In this document: positions 36,001 through 42,184 of the stretch, piece by piece
Layout of the letters: the number at the start of each line of letters is the position of its first letter
Position numbering within the stretch: position 1 is the first letter of the stretch
Origin: Massilia aquatica
Lineage (GTDB): Bacteria > Pseudomonadota > Gammaproteobacteria > Burkholderiales > Burkholderiaceae_D
DNA length: 64,000 nt
Direction: 5' to 3'
Assembly: GCF_011682045.1 (NCBI RefSeq)
Contig: NZ_VVIW01000024.1
Location: 33,931 to 97,930, forward strand
Program-made: the position numbers and the translations under genes
The notes under the pieces: generated by a model
The model's input: only the letters and a program-made list of their open reading frames with translations
What the model was told of the DNA's origin: nothing
The model's database searches: none

Positions 36001-36987
36001 GATGCGGTTGTCCGACAGCGAATGGCGGTCGAGCGGCTGGTGGCGGTAGCTGACGAAAACGCCGCTGGCGGGGTCGCGCCAGAACAGGCCATCGAGTTCG
36101 GTGCCGGCCCACAGGTTCCCCTTGGGGTCGTGGTACAGCGACTGCACGCGCACCGCGCCGATGCCGTCGGCCGCGCCGAACTGGCGCCGCACCGGCTGCG
36201 CCGCGCCAAGCTGCCACGCTTCGAGCCCGCCGGCGGTGCCGACCCATAAGGTCCGGTTGGCGCCGAGCGAGAGCGACAGCACCTGGTTGCGCCGGGCGTC
36301 GCCGCTCAAGGCCACCGTAAAGCGCTCGAATCCGCGCGCGCCCGGCGCCAGCCGGTCCAGCCCACGCGCGGTCGCCACCCACAGGCTGCCATCGGTATCG
36401 CGCACCAGCGCGTTGACGCGGTCGTCGGACAGGCTGGCCCCGTCGCCAGGGTCGTGGCGCAAGGTGGCAAAGCGCGCGCTGGCCGGGTCGAAGTGCTTGA
36501 GCCCTTCGCCGGTGGCCAGCCACAGGCCGCCGGCGCCGTCGGCCACGATGGCCGAGACCACGCGGTTGTTGACGTCGCCGGTGGCGTAGCGGATGAATTT
36601 GCGGGTGCCGCGCTCATAGCGGATCAAGCCGCCCTTGGTACCGAACCACAGGCGGCCCTGGTCGTCCTCGAACGAGGCGGAGATGTAATTGTCGGCGATG
36701 CTGTCGGGATCGGTGGGATCGTTCTTGAAGACGGTCATGCGGTAACCGTCGTAGCGGTTCAGGCCGGCCTGCGTGCCGAACCACATGAAGCCCTGGCGGT
36801 CCTGCAGGATGCTCTGCACCGACTCCTGCGACAAGCCCTGCTCCAACCCGATATGCTCGAAGCGCAGGGTGCGCGCCGGGGCCGCCAGCGCGCCACCCGC
36901 GCAGGCCACGCACGCCACGCCCAGCAGCCAGGCAAGGGCCAGCCGGAACAGTATCGCATTCGGTCGGTTCGTCAAACGAAGCATCAT
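33091..36987 (-). CDS. Periplasmic beta-propeller sensor histidine kinase (Reg_prop, Y_Y_Y, GAF, HATPase)
   Basis: A 1298-residue sensor. After a signal peptide or anchor, residues 45-690 carry about a dozen two-component-regulator propeller repeats (such as QGFMWFGTQAGLNRYDGY and GRLWFGTKGGLIRYE), forming two periplasmic propellers. A Y_Y_Y domain (YLYQLEGFDRGWV) precedes one transmembrane helix (about 795-815). A coiled coil, a GAF domain (about 880-1040), the phospho-acceptor VAGVAHELNTPIGN (His near 1067) and an ATPase domain (INLINNALLHAF, VDDGVGIP, GSGLGLNI) follow. No receiver domain or response regulator lies beside it. ATG 36987 fits GTGGA upstream; GTG 36999 is the alternative. Confidence 0.93.
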   Translation of the reverse strand: MMLRLTNRPNAILFRLALAWLLGVACVACAGGALAAPARTLRFEHIGLEQGLSQESVQSILQDRQGFMWFGTQAGLNRYDGYRMTVFKNDPTDPDSIADNYISASFEDDQGRLWFGTKGGLIRYERGTRKFIRYATGDVNNRVVSAIVADGAGGLWLATGEGLKHFDPASARFATLRHDPGDGASLSDDRVNALVRDTDGSLWVATARGLDRLAPGARGFERFTVALSGDARRNQVLSLSLGANRTLWVGTAGGLEAWQLGAAQPVRRQFGAADGIGAVRVQSLYHDPKGNLWAGTELDGLFWRDPASGVFVSYRHQPLDRHSLSDNRIAASFLDRSGTLWVGSWFGGVNRVDIASGGFNRLAHVPDDPRSLSSSKIRALAPGAGGALWLGTTGGGVNRVDLPGGGVTRMRAGELVTALAVGGGRVWVGTPTGLSSMDKEGGDVTPLPLGGDANASYIQRLLVDRAGKLWIVTRGGVVRYDPASGTRIGWRHDPANPYSLGENHGFAIVEDQRGIIWIGTDNGLERLDPATSRFTHYRYDPADPASLRHSRIYYLFESRAGQLWVGTAGGLHRADPGADGKVRFRFHDLNRTGAEDPIGGIVEDDAGMLWVSSTAGLARLDPTNGQVKHYTARDGLTDGSYFVGAAARSGDGSLHFGGINGLTSFRPEAIRENPYPPVVMITDFLIFNRPLRAGQQLGDATFTGAIEDAREITLSYRDSVLSLEFAALHFADPQRNRYLYQLEGFDRGWVSTDAGKRFATYTNLDPGRYVFRVRASNKDGVWNEAPTVLAITITPPVWKTWWFRLALAAVALGVGYALMRMRVRALVQQKSLLERLVGSRTAELRLQKDSVERQKVEVEQAHRNIALLSDIGRKLTAKLDSESIMLMLYAHVNELMDASVFGIGLYRPERACIDYPFAMEGGKRYLPYSRSMDHPNQLAVWCIANEREVFINDLEQEYGNYISDLLLTSSEEHLGTLEDGSLPTSPRSLLYVPIAVNGRMLGVVSVHSYATNAYERIHLDMLRTLASYVGVAFDNADAYRQLQSTQAQLVAQEKLAALGSLVAGVAHELNTPIGNSLLMASTLQEKTSEIAQKFDGASIRRSDLKVFIDASQEASALIMRSLFNAADLLNSFKQVAVDQASAQRRRFNLEQAAHEIVATMMNQVRKAGHTLTMAVEPGIEMDSYPGPFGQVMINLINNALLHAFEGRIGGAITVTAALQGSGRVLLVFVDDGVGIPVEHQARIFDPFFTTKMGQGGSGLGLNITYNIVTSLLEGSIRVESGAGRGTTFFIDLPLKVAP

Positions 36988-37077
36988 CGGGCATTCCACG
37001 CAGCAATAGGAGTAATCTAACAGATGCCCGGGCGCGGGTGAAAATTACTTGCTTGCGGCCGCGTGCCGATCGCCCTC

Positions 37078-37106
37078 TGGACAAACGGCGAAGGCCCCAC
37101 TACAAT
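37078..37106 (+). promoter_or_regulatory. Sigma70 promoter upstream of tRNA-Arg copy 1
   Basis: TGGACA (37078-37083) and TACAAT (37101-37106) with the ideal 17-base spacer. Transcription would begin about 107 bases before the tRNA, giving a leader that includes a CTTCGGA/TCCGAAG hairpin. A second -10-like TACAAT at 37204-37209 lies just before the tRNA. Confidence 0.6.
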
Positions 37107-37219
37107 AGCGCCTTCTTCGGAAATGCAAGCGATCCGAAGGGTAATAGAAGCACGGAGCTAAAAGAACCGCCAAGCGAGGGTTCCGGAAACGAAGTGAAGC
37201 TGTTACAATCACTGCTTAA

Positions 37220-37296
37220 GCGGCTGTAGCTCAGCTGGATAGAGTACTTGGCTACGAACCAAGGGGTCGTGGGTTCAATTCCTGCCAGCCGCACCA
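37220..37296 (+). tRNA. tRNA-Arg (anticodon ACG), copy 1
   Basis: A 77-base cloverleaf with acceptor stem GCGGCTG/CAGCCGC, D-arm TAGCTCAGCTGGATAGAGTA, anticodon stem CTTGG/CCAAG with loop CTACGAA (anticodon ACG, normally modified to inosine), TΨC arm GGGTTCAATTCC and an encoded 3' CCA. It reads CGU, CGC and CGA codons. Confidence 0.97.
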
Positions 37297-37312
37297 AAAT
37301 TCGTAAGGACGA

Positions 37313-37345
37313 AGGGCCTTTGAAGTAATTCAAAGGCCCTTTTTC
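37313..37345 (+). terminator. Rho-independent terminator after tRNA-Arg copy 1
   Basis: A twelve-base stem AGGGCCTTTGAA / TTCAAAGGCCCT with a GTAA loop, followed by TTTTTC. Confidence 0.93.
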
Positions 37346-37397
37346 TTTGCCCTGCCGTTTGTTAGTTCGGCGGTTTTTGGTAAATGCGTGAGAAGAT

Positions 37398-37426
37398 TTG
37401 GTAATGCGCGGAAACGCTGCTATAAT
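37398..37426 (+). promoter_or_regulatory. Sigma70 promoter of tRNA-Arg copy 2
   Basis: TTGGTA (37398-37403), 17 bases, then the consensus TATAAT (37421-37426), ten bases before the tRNA. Confidence 0.7.
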
Positions 37427-37436
37427 GTTTGCTTAA

Positions 37437-37513
37437 GCGGCTGTAGCTCAGCTGGATAGAGTACTTGGCTACGAACCAAGGGGTCGTGGGTTCAATTCCT
37501 GCCAGCCGCACCA
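37437..37513 (+). tRNA. tRNA-Arg (anticodon ACG), copy 2
   Basis: Identical over all 77 bases to copy 1, starting 217 bases after it, again with an encoded CCA. The identity extends a few bases upstream (GCTTAA) and about 20 bases downstream with small indels, pointing to a local tandem duplication. Each copy has its own promoter and terminator. Confidence 0.97.
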
Positions 37514-37530
37514 AAAATTCGTAAGACGAA

Positions 37531-37562
37531 GGGCCTGCCGAGAAATCGACAGGCCCTTTTTC
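37531..37562 (+). terminator. Rho-independent terminator after tRNA-Arg copy 2
   Basis: Stem GGGCCTGCCGA / TCGACAGGCCC (one mismatch) with a GAAA tetraloop, followed by TTTTTC. Confidence 0.93.
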
Positions 37563-37698
37563 TTTGTGCGGCGCGGGTGCAGACCGCTACTTCGGCGCAC
37601 GCACGCCCGGCGCGACCTCGGGTACAATCGGTATCGACCGCACAACAAGGGTTATTATTGTCGCGGCAAGCACATTCCATCTCTGGAGCCGGCACCCG

Positions 37699-38349
37699 AT
37701 GCGCGCACTATCGACATTCTTCACAAAGGCTGTGCTTACCTGCGCCCTCGCAGCATTGAGCCAAGCCAGCGCCGCGACTGACGCGACCATGGCCAACGGC
37801 GGGCGTCTGCTTGCCTTTATCGGTCAAAAAGTCGGCTTGACAGAGCAAGCACGACCGCAGTGCGAGCACTGCATTATCACGAATGCGCATTACCTCGCCA
37901 CGTACCGCGTCCTCGACACCGTCTTCGGCAGTTACCGCGACGCTCTCATTACCTTCGATGTCTACGATCACTTCGGTGAACCCGCATTTTCCAGGTACGA
38001 CAATGTGCTGTTGTTCGTCAGCCTGCAGGAAGACGGCACATGGCTGCACGAGAAGTACCAGTTTTTCGACGTACACCGTGGCAGCGATGGGCAATGGTAC
38101 GGATGTGGAGATCCGTATCAAACCACGCGCAAGGTCAAGCGCACGGTCCATGCGCGTCCCGTTCAATTCCTCGAGCCGGTATCGTATGCGCTCGATGGGC
38201 TGGATCCGGAGCTGGTCGAGCGGCGATATCCTGCAGCGTATTTCGAGATTCGCGACGGACGCGCGCACTGCCTTCTCGCCACACCAGCGCACGACCTGTT
38301 CCAGGCGAAGAAAGAAACGGTCCTGGCTGCGCGCGGCATTTTCAAATAG
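37699..38349 (+). CDS. Secreted protein of unknown function
   Basis: A 216-residue protein with a signal peptide (MRALSTFFTKAVLTCALAALSQASA). The mature part contains a CEHC pair (residues about 54-57), a further Cys in WYGCGDPY and one in AHCLLATP. A metal site or disulfides are possible. YDNVLLFVSLQEDGTWLHEKYQFFDVHRGSDGQWYG looks like beta structure. I recognise no family. GGAG lies ten bases before ATG 37699, and a TACAAT box at 37623-37628 may be its promoter. It lies downstream of the tRNA pair and converges on the TorF-type gene; its codon use is slightly less GC-biased than its neighbours'. Confidence 0.7.
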   Translation: MRALSTFFTKAVLTCALAALSQASAATDATMANGGRLLAFIGQKVGLTEQARPQCEHCIITNAHYLATYRVLDTVFGSYRDALITFDVYDHFGEPAFSRYDNVLLFVSLQEDGTWLHEKYQFFDVHRGSDGQWYGCGDPYQTTRKVKRTVHARPVQFLEPVSYALDGLDPELVERRYPAAYFEIRDGRAHCLLATPAHDLFQAKKETVLAARGIFK

Positions 38350-38404
38350 TACCGCGAGCCTCATCCATGGAGCCGCAGCGCCGCTGTACTTTGCAGGTTC
38401 GCGC

Positions 38405-39097
38405 TCAGAATACACGCCCGACGCTCAGCACCATCCCGCTGCGCGAGCCGATGCTGCCGCTGTAACGGGCGTACTCGCCATTCTCCGCATGCAGCGCATC
38501 CCACGCGGCCTGCATTTTCCAGGCGTCGATGCTCAAGGCAATGCCGATCCGGCCATCAACCCGCGTGCCCGAGGTATAGCGCGGCACAACCGATACCGGC
38601 CGCAGGTAGCCAACGCGCGCAAACAGGCCAACGTCGTCGCTCAACGCCACGCCGCCATTGAGTTCCGCGTACAGCGTGCGCATGCCGGTGCCCAGATAGG
38701 CAGGCGCATACGAGACCCTGCCGCTCAGGCGCTCGCCGCCCAGCCCCGCATAGACTTCACGGTAGTTCAGGGACGACATGGTGGAAAAGGTGTGGTTCGA
38801 TCCGCCCACTTCCCACGACGGGCCGGACCTCATGCGGCGCGCATAGCCGGCGTAGCCGATCGCGTACACGCCGCGCGGCGTGCCGCTCATCTTGAGCAAC
38901 GAGGCGAACGCGCCCGCATACAAGCCGCTGCGGGTATCGAACGAGAGATTGAACTGGGCCACCGGGTCGCCCTTGCTGTAGCCGATGCCGCGATAATAAT
39001 AGTCGGAGACGAGCGACACGCTGCCGCTGGCCTGGGCGCAGGCGTTGCCGCCGGCTAGGCAGGATGACAGTGCGAGCGCCAGCGGCCATCTACGCAA
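38405..39097 (-). CDS. TorF family putative outer-membrane porin
   Basis: A 230-residue protein with a signal peptide ending ACAQA and a mature start SGSVSLVSDYYYRGIGYSKGDPVAQFNLSFD. This VSDYxxRGIxxS motif is the hallmark of the Gcw_chp/TorF family of small predicted beta-barrels, and the protein ends in the strand-like MVLSVGRVF with terminal Phe, as expected for insertion by the BAM complex. It is the last gene of the sigma/anti-sigma/S8-peptidase operon, starting 24 bases after the peptidase stop. The transported solute is unknown. Confidence 0.85.
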   Translation of the reverse strand: MRRWPLALALSSCLAGGNACAQASGSVSLVSDYYYRGIGYSKGDPVAQFNLSFDTRSGLYAGAFASLLKMSGTPRGVYAIGYAGYARRMRSGPSWEVGGSNHTFSTMSSLNYREVYAGLGGERLSGRVSYAPAYLGTGMRTLYAELNGGVALSDDVGLFARVGYLRPVSVVPRYTSGTRVDGRIGIALSIDAWKMQAAWDALHAENGEYARYSGSIGSRSGMVLSVGRVF

Positions 39098-39121
39098 GGG
39101 CGGCTCCGCGCATGGCGGCGG

Positions 39122-40339
39122 TCAGGGCAGGCGGACGATCTTGGGCGGCGTGACCTCGACGCAGACGCATGTACATTTTCCTGTGAGGCGGGTGACGGTG
39201 GCGCAAAGGTTGATGCCGCCCGGTTGCAGCACAATGCTCGATCGGACCTGCGGCAAGGTGAGCCCGGGACGCAGCTCGCTCAGCACGGCCATCATGCCAG
39301 AGATATGCGCCGCTGAATAGGATGACCCCGAGACCATGCCCCAGCGCGCGCCCGGCGCGGCGGTCGGAATGTCGCGCCCGGGCGCCATCAGCACCTGTGC
39401 GTTCAACTGCCGGCCGCTGTCGGCCGCCACCGCGAACACGCCCGGATGCGAGGCGGGAAAACCGCCATCGGCACTGGCCGCGTCGACCGCCCCCACCACC
39501 CGCACGCCGCGCGCGCAGGCGACGTCGATCAGTTCGCGCAGCAGCCGGTCGGCCGGTCCCGACAAACTGAGATTGATTACCTGCGCCCCGTGCATCAACG
39601 CGAAATTGATCGCCTTGGCCAGGGTGAAGCTGTTGCAGCGGGTGGCGCCGCCGGCCACTTGCCAGCATGCGCGCAGCGCCATCAGGCGCGCGTCCGGCGC
39701 CACGCCTTCGATTCCCACGCCATTGCCGGCCAGCGCCGCGATCACCCCCGCCACGCCGGTGCCATGGGTCTCGGCGGCGTAGGCCTGGCCATCGACAAAA
39801 TTCTCCTGGAAGGCGACCTGCCCGGCCAGGTCGGGATGGTCGGTTTCGACGCCGCTGTCGATCACCGCCACCAGCACCTTGCGCCCGGTGGCGGCCTTGC
39901 GTACTTCGCCCAGCTGCCATTGCAGCGCGGCCGGCTGCACCGGGTACAGCGGGTCGCTGGCCTGGGCCGAAAAGGTATTGATCGATTGCGCCCAGTCGAC
40001 CCGCGCATCGCGCGAGAGCGCTTCGACGATCTTGCCCGGCTCGGCGCCGGGCGGTTCGGCCATGCGGTAGCAGTCGACGTTCAGGGCCGGCATGGGCCAG
40101 CCTTCGAGGATGGTCAGGCCGTGCTCGCGCGCCAGCGCTTCGGCGATGCGGCGCCGCGCCAGGCGGCCGGCGTCGTCGCGGTAGTTGGCGCCGTAGGCGG
40201 CGTCGGGCCGGAAGTGCGGCGCCGGCAAATGCAGCATGACCAGGATCTGGCGCGCCTCGGGCGGGGCCTGGGGCGCCGCCTCCTGGGCGCGGCCGGTCAG
40301 CGCCGCCAGGAGCAGCAGCACCGACATCAGTACGCGCAT
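39122..40339 (-). CDS. Secreted subtilisin-like (S8) serine peptidase
   Basis: A 405-residue protease with a signal peptide (MRVLMSVLLLLAALTGRA). The N-terminal domain of about 110 residues is propeptide-like. The catalytic triad is visible as VLVAVIDSGVETDHPDL (Asp), ETHGTGVAGVIAALA (His) and SGSSYSAAHISGMMAVL (Ser). The C-terminus has a cysteine cluster, CATVTRLTGKCTCVCVEV. The ATG at 40339 overlaps the stop of the anti-sigma gene (TGATG), so the two are translationally coupled. Acting in the periplasm or outside, it could cleave or be bound by the propeptide-like domain of the anti-sigma factor; that link is my inference. Confidence 0.92.
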   Translation of the reverse strand: MRVLMSVLLLLAALTGRAQEAAPQAPPEARQILVMLHLPAPHFRPDAAYGANYRDDAGRLARRRIAEALAREHGLTILEGWPMPALNVDCYRMAEPPGAEPGKIVEALSRDARVDWAQSINTFSAQASDPLYPVQPAALQWQLGEVRKAATGRKVLVAVIDSGVETDHPDLAGQVAFQENFVDGQAYAAETHGTGVAGVIAALAGNGVGIEGVAPDARLMALRACWQVAGGATRCNSFTLAKAINFALMHGAQVINLSLSGPADRLLRELIDVACARGVRVVGAVDAASADGGFPASHPGVFAVAADSGRQLNAQVLMAPGRDIPTAAPGARWGMVSGSSYSAAHISGMMAVLSELRPGLTLPQVRSSIVLQPGGINLCATVTRLTGKCTCVCVEVTPPKIVRLP

Positions 40340-40989
40340 CACGGCGCGCTCCGCGGCCCCAGCGCTTCAGCCAGTTGCACGTCGGCGTCGGCGCGCAGCA
40401 CGGCCAGCGCCGTGGACTGGCCGCCCGGCGGCGCGCTCAGGACAAAGGCGCCGGTGACGGTCGGCCCGTCGACCACGCGCGCGCCGCTGGCCTGCAACAG
40501 CCGTTGCACCTCGCGCAGGCTGGCCTCGGGCTGGAACACGACGACGATGGTGCCGGCCGGCGCCGCAGTCGGACCTCCAGCGGCGTTACTCAGCGCCTGG
40601 TAGGCGTCGCCCTTGCCCACCGGCGCGATCATCTGGATCACCAGCACGGTGATCAGGGCGCACTGCCCCGCCATCGCCCACGGCATCCAGCCACCGCCGA
40701 ACCAGGCGCGCATGCCGGAGGCCCTGGCGGGCGCCACGCTGTTTTGCGGACCCAGACGCGGCATCAGGCGCGCCAGGGCGCGCTCCGGATCGAGTCCGGA
40801 CGGTTCGCACGGCGCCGCGGCGTGCAACTGGCGCTGCCATGCTACCTCGCCGGCGCATTGCGCGCACTGCTGCAGGTGCGCGCGCACCTCGGCCGCCTCG
40901 CTCTCGTCCAGGGTGCCGTTGGCGAACCACGGCAGCAAATCGCGCATCGCCTGGTGCGATGCGCTGGTCGGTTCTTGGTTCAGGTTCAT
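40339..40989 (-). CDS. Zinc-finger anti-sigma factor with peptidase-propeptide-like periplasmic domain
   Basis: A 216-residue membrane protein. Its cytoplasmic domain has the zf-HC2 motif VRAHLQQCAQC typical of zinc-binding anti-sigma factors. A transmembrane segment (WAMAGQCALITVLVIQMI) follows near residue 105-122. The periplasmic part, GTIVVVFQPEASLREVQRLL through VRADADVQLAEAL-like sequence, has the beta-alpha-beta pattern of I9/fervidolysin-type subtilisin propeptides, with a Gly-Pro turn (VVDGPTVTGAFVL). ATG 40989 overlaps the sigma stop by four bases. It should hold the sigma factor inactive until an envelope signal releases it. Confidence 0.88.
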   Translation of the reverse strand: MNLNQEPTSASHQAMRDLLPWFANGTLDESEAAEVRAHLQQCAQCAGEVAWQRQLHAAAPCEPSGLDPERALARLMPRLGPQNSVAPARASGMRAWFGGGWMPWAMAGQCALITVLVIQMIAPVGKGDAYQALSNAAGGPTAAPAGTIVVVFQPEASLREVQRLLQASGARVVDGPTVTGAFVLSAPPGGQSTALAVLRADADVQLAEALGPRSAP

Positions 40990-41582
40990 GACAGTTCTTC
41001 CTGATGTGCCGACAGCAGCACCCTGAGGCGCTGCCGGGCGTGAAACATCCGCGTTTTCACGGTATTGAGCGGGCATCCCATCGTCTCGGCGATTTCCTGG
41101 TAGCCCATGTCGTGGTAATAGGTCAGGGTGACGACCACCCGCTGTTCGAGCGAGAGCGCCTTGAGCGCTTCGCCCACGCCCTCCTGCAACTGCTGCTGCG
41201 CGAGAGCGTGCTCCGGTTCCTGCCGAACGTCGCCCACCTCCAGCTCAACATTCGATTCCACCGGCTCGTCGCGCATATTGACCGCCTTCAGTCCCTGACG
41301 GTAGGCGATGGCGAACACCCAGGTCGACACCTTGCAGGTGTGGTCGAAGGTGTGCGCCTTCTGCCACACCACCAGCATGGTGTCGTTGACGATTTCTTCG
41401 ATCAGGGCGCCATCGCGCACCATCCGGTCCAGAAAGCGCGCCAGCCGGCCGAAGTAGACCCGGTACAGCGCCTGGAAGGCGTCCCGGTCCCCGCCCGCGA
41501 TCAGGGCAATCAACGCCGTCTCGCTCGACCCGGATGGTCCGGCCGGCGCCCTCCCGAAACGCGCTCTCCATTGTTTCAGCAT
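40986..41582 (-). CDS. ECF RNA polymerase sigma factor
   Basis: A 198-residue ECF sigma factor. Region 2 is FQALYRVYFGRLARFLDRMVRDGALIEEIVNDTMLVVWQKAHTFD with KVSTWVFAIAYRQGLKAV. Region 4 is LKALSLEQRVVVTLTYYHDMGYQEIAETMGCPLNTVKTRMFHARQRL. It heads an operon with the anti-sigma factor, S8 peptidase and TorF-type protein, overlapping the anti-sigma gene by four bases. An ECF-type promoter 40 bases upstream is matched by a second copy facing the other way, so the protein probably activates its own operon and the divergent redox operon. Confidence 0.94.
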   Translation of the reverse strand: MLKQWRARFGRAPAGPSGSSETALIALIAGGDRDAFQALYRVYFGRLARFLDRMVRDGALIEEIVNDTMLVVWQKAHTFDHTCKVSTWVFAIAYRQGLKAVNMRDEPVESNVELEVGDVRQEPEHALAQQQLQEGVGEALKALSLEQRVVVTLTYYHDMGYQEIAETMGCPLNTVKTRMFHARQRLRVLLSAHQEELS

Positions 41583-41621
41583 GCTTCGATGTTCTCCACG
41601 ATGTTTTCTACTTCTGCGGTG

Positions 41622-41647
41622 AATACTTGCCCGCAGTGAAAAGGTTC
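41622..41647 (-). promoter_or_regulatory. ECF-type promoter, sigma-factor side
   Basis: On the minus strand GAACCTTTT (-35, from 41647) is followed after 12 bases by GTATTCACC (-10, from 41626). The spacing and both boxes match the copy at 41734-41759 on the plus strand. The -10 box ends 39 bases before the sigma start codon. Confidence 0.7.
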
Positions 41648-41733
41648 ATGCTGCCGAGAAAAAAATATGTCGTTCACATCCAGCCCTGATTTTACACGTG
41701 GCAATTTTTACCAAAACTTTTTTCAAAAGCATT

Positions 41734-41759
41734 GAACCTTTTACGCGCGAGCCCGTATT
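41734..41759 (+). promoter_or_regulatory. ECF-type promoter, redox-operon side
   Basis: GAACCTTTT (41734-41742), 12 bases, then GTATTGACC (41755-41763). The intervening 12 bases (ACGCGCGAGCCC) differ from those of the opposite copy (CACTGCGGGCAA), so the shared boxes are not simply a duplicated block. The start codon of the CPBP protease is 22 bases beyond the -10 box. Confidence 0.7.
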
Positions 41760-41781
41760 GACCGTTCAATAAGACCGAACA

Positions 41782-42153
41782 ATGCATCGCTGCCACCGAA
41801 GGATCAGTATTTTGTTTGCCCTATGCGGCCCCTCACTTCTCGATCACTCGGCGGGCAGCCTGTTTCGCCTGTTACTGCTCGCCCCACTGCTGGAGGAGCT
41901 GATCGTGCGCGCCGGCCTGCAGGAGTGGCTGATGCGGCGGGGAAGCGGCGCGGCGCTGGTGCTGGGCGTGCCGGCGCTGGCGTTCAGCCTGCTGCATGTG
42001 ATGTCGGGCGCGCAAGCCATGGCGCTGGTGTTCTTTCCCGGACTGGCATTCGGACTGGTTTACCGCCGCTGGCGCGACTGGCGGCTATGCGCACTGCTCC
42101 ACGCGCTGTGTAACGGCATCGCGCTGATTTTTTGCAGTTTCAACATCTATTGA
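41782..42153 (+). CDS. mrtJ: Short CPBP-family glutamic intramembrane protease, MrtJ-like
   Basis: A 123-residue membrane protein that keeps the full CPBP signature: EELIVR (EExxxR, about 38), FSLLH (FxxxH, about 69) and HALCN (HxxxN, about 107). CPBP proteases include Rce1 and the myxosortases that process C-terminal tails with an invariant Cys. The next gene encodes exactly such a tail, GGGGC followed by a hydrophobic helix and Arg cluster. Pairing of a short CPBP protein with one tailed target fits the JDVT-CTERM/MrtJ system as I recall it. The ribosome-binding site is poor and the predicted leader very short. The symbol is provisional. Confidence 0.8.
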   Translation: MHRCHRRISILFALCGPSLLDHSAGSLFRLLLLAPLLEELIVRAGLQEWLMRRGSGAALVLGVPALAFSLLHVMSGAQAMALVFFPGLAFGLVYRRWRDWRLCALLHALCNGIALIFCSFNIY

Positions 42154-42184
42154 ACAACAAACAGACATAACAACAGGAGTAGCA

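Noticed and set aside
37220..37700. tRNA-Arg genes as a possible integration site
   Set aside because: No integrase gene, no displaced tRNA 3' fragment and no foreign-looking block follows; the repeated tRNA is a complete functional copy.
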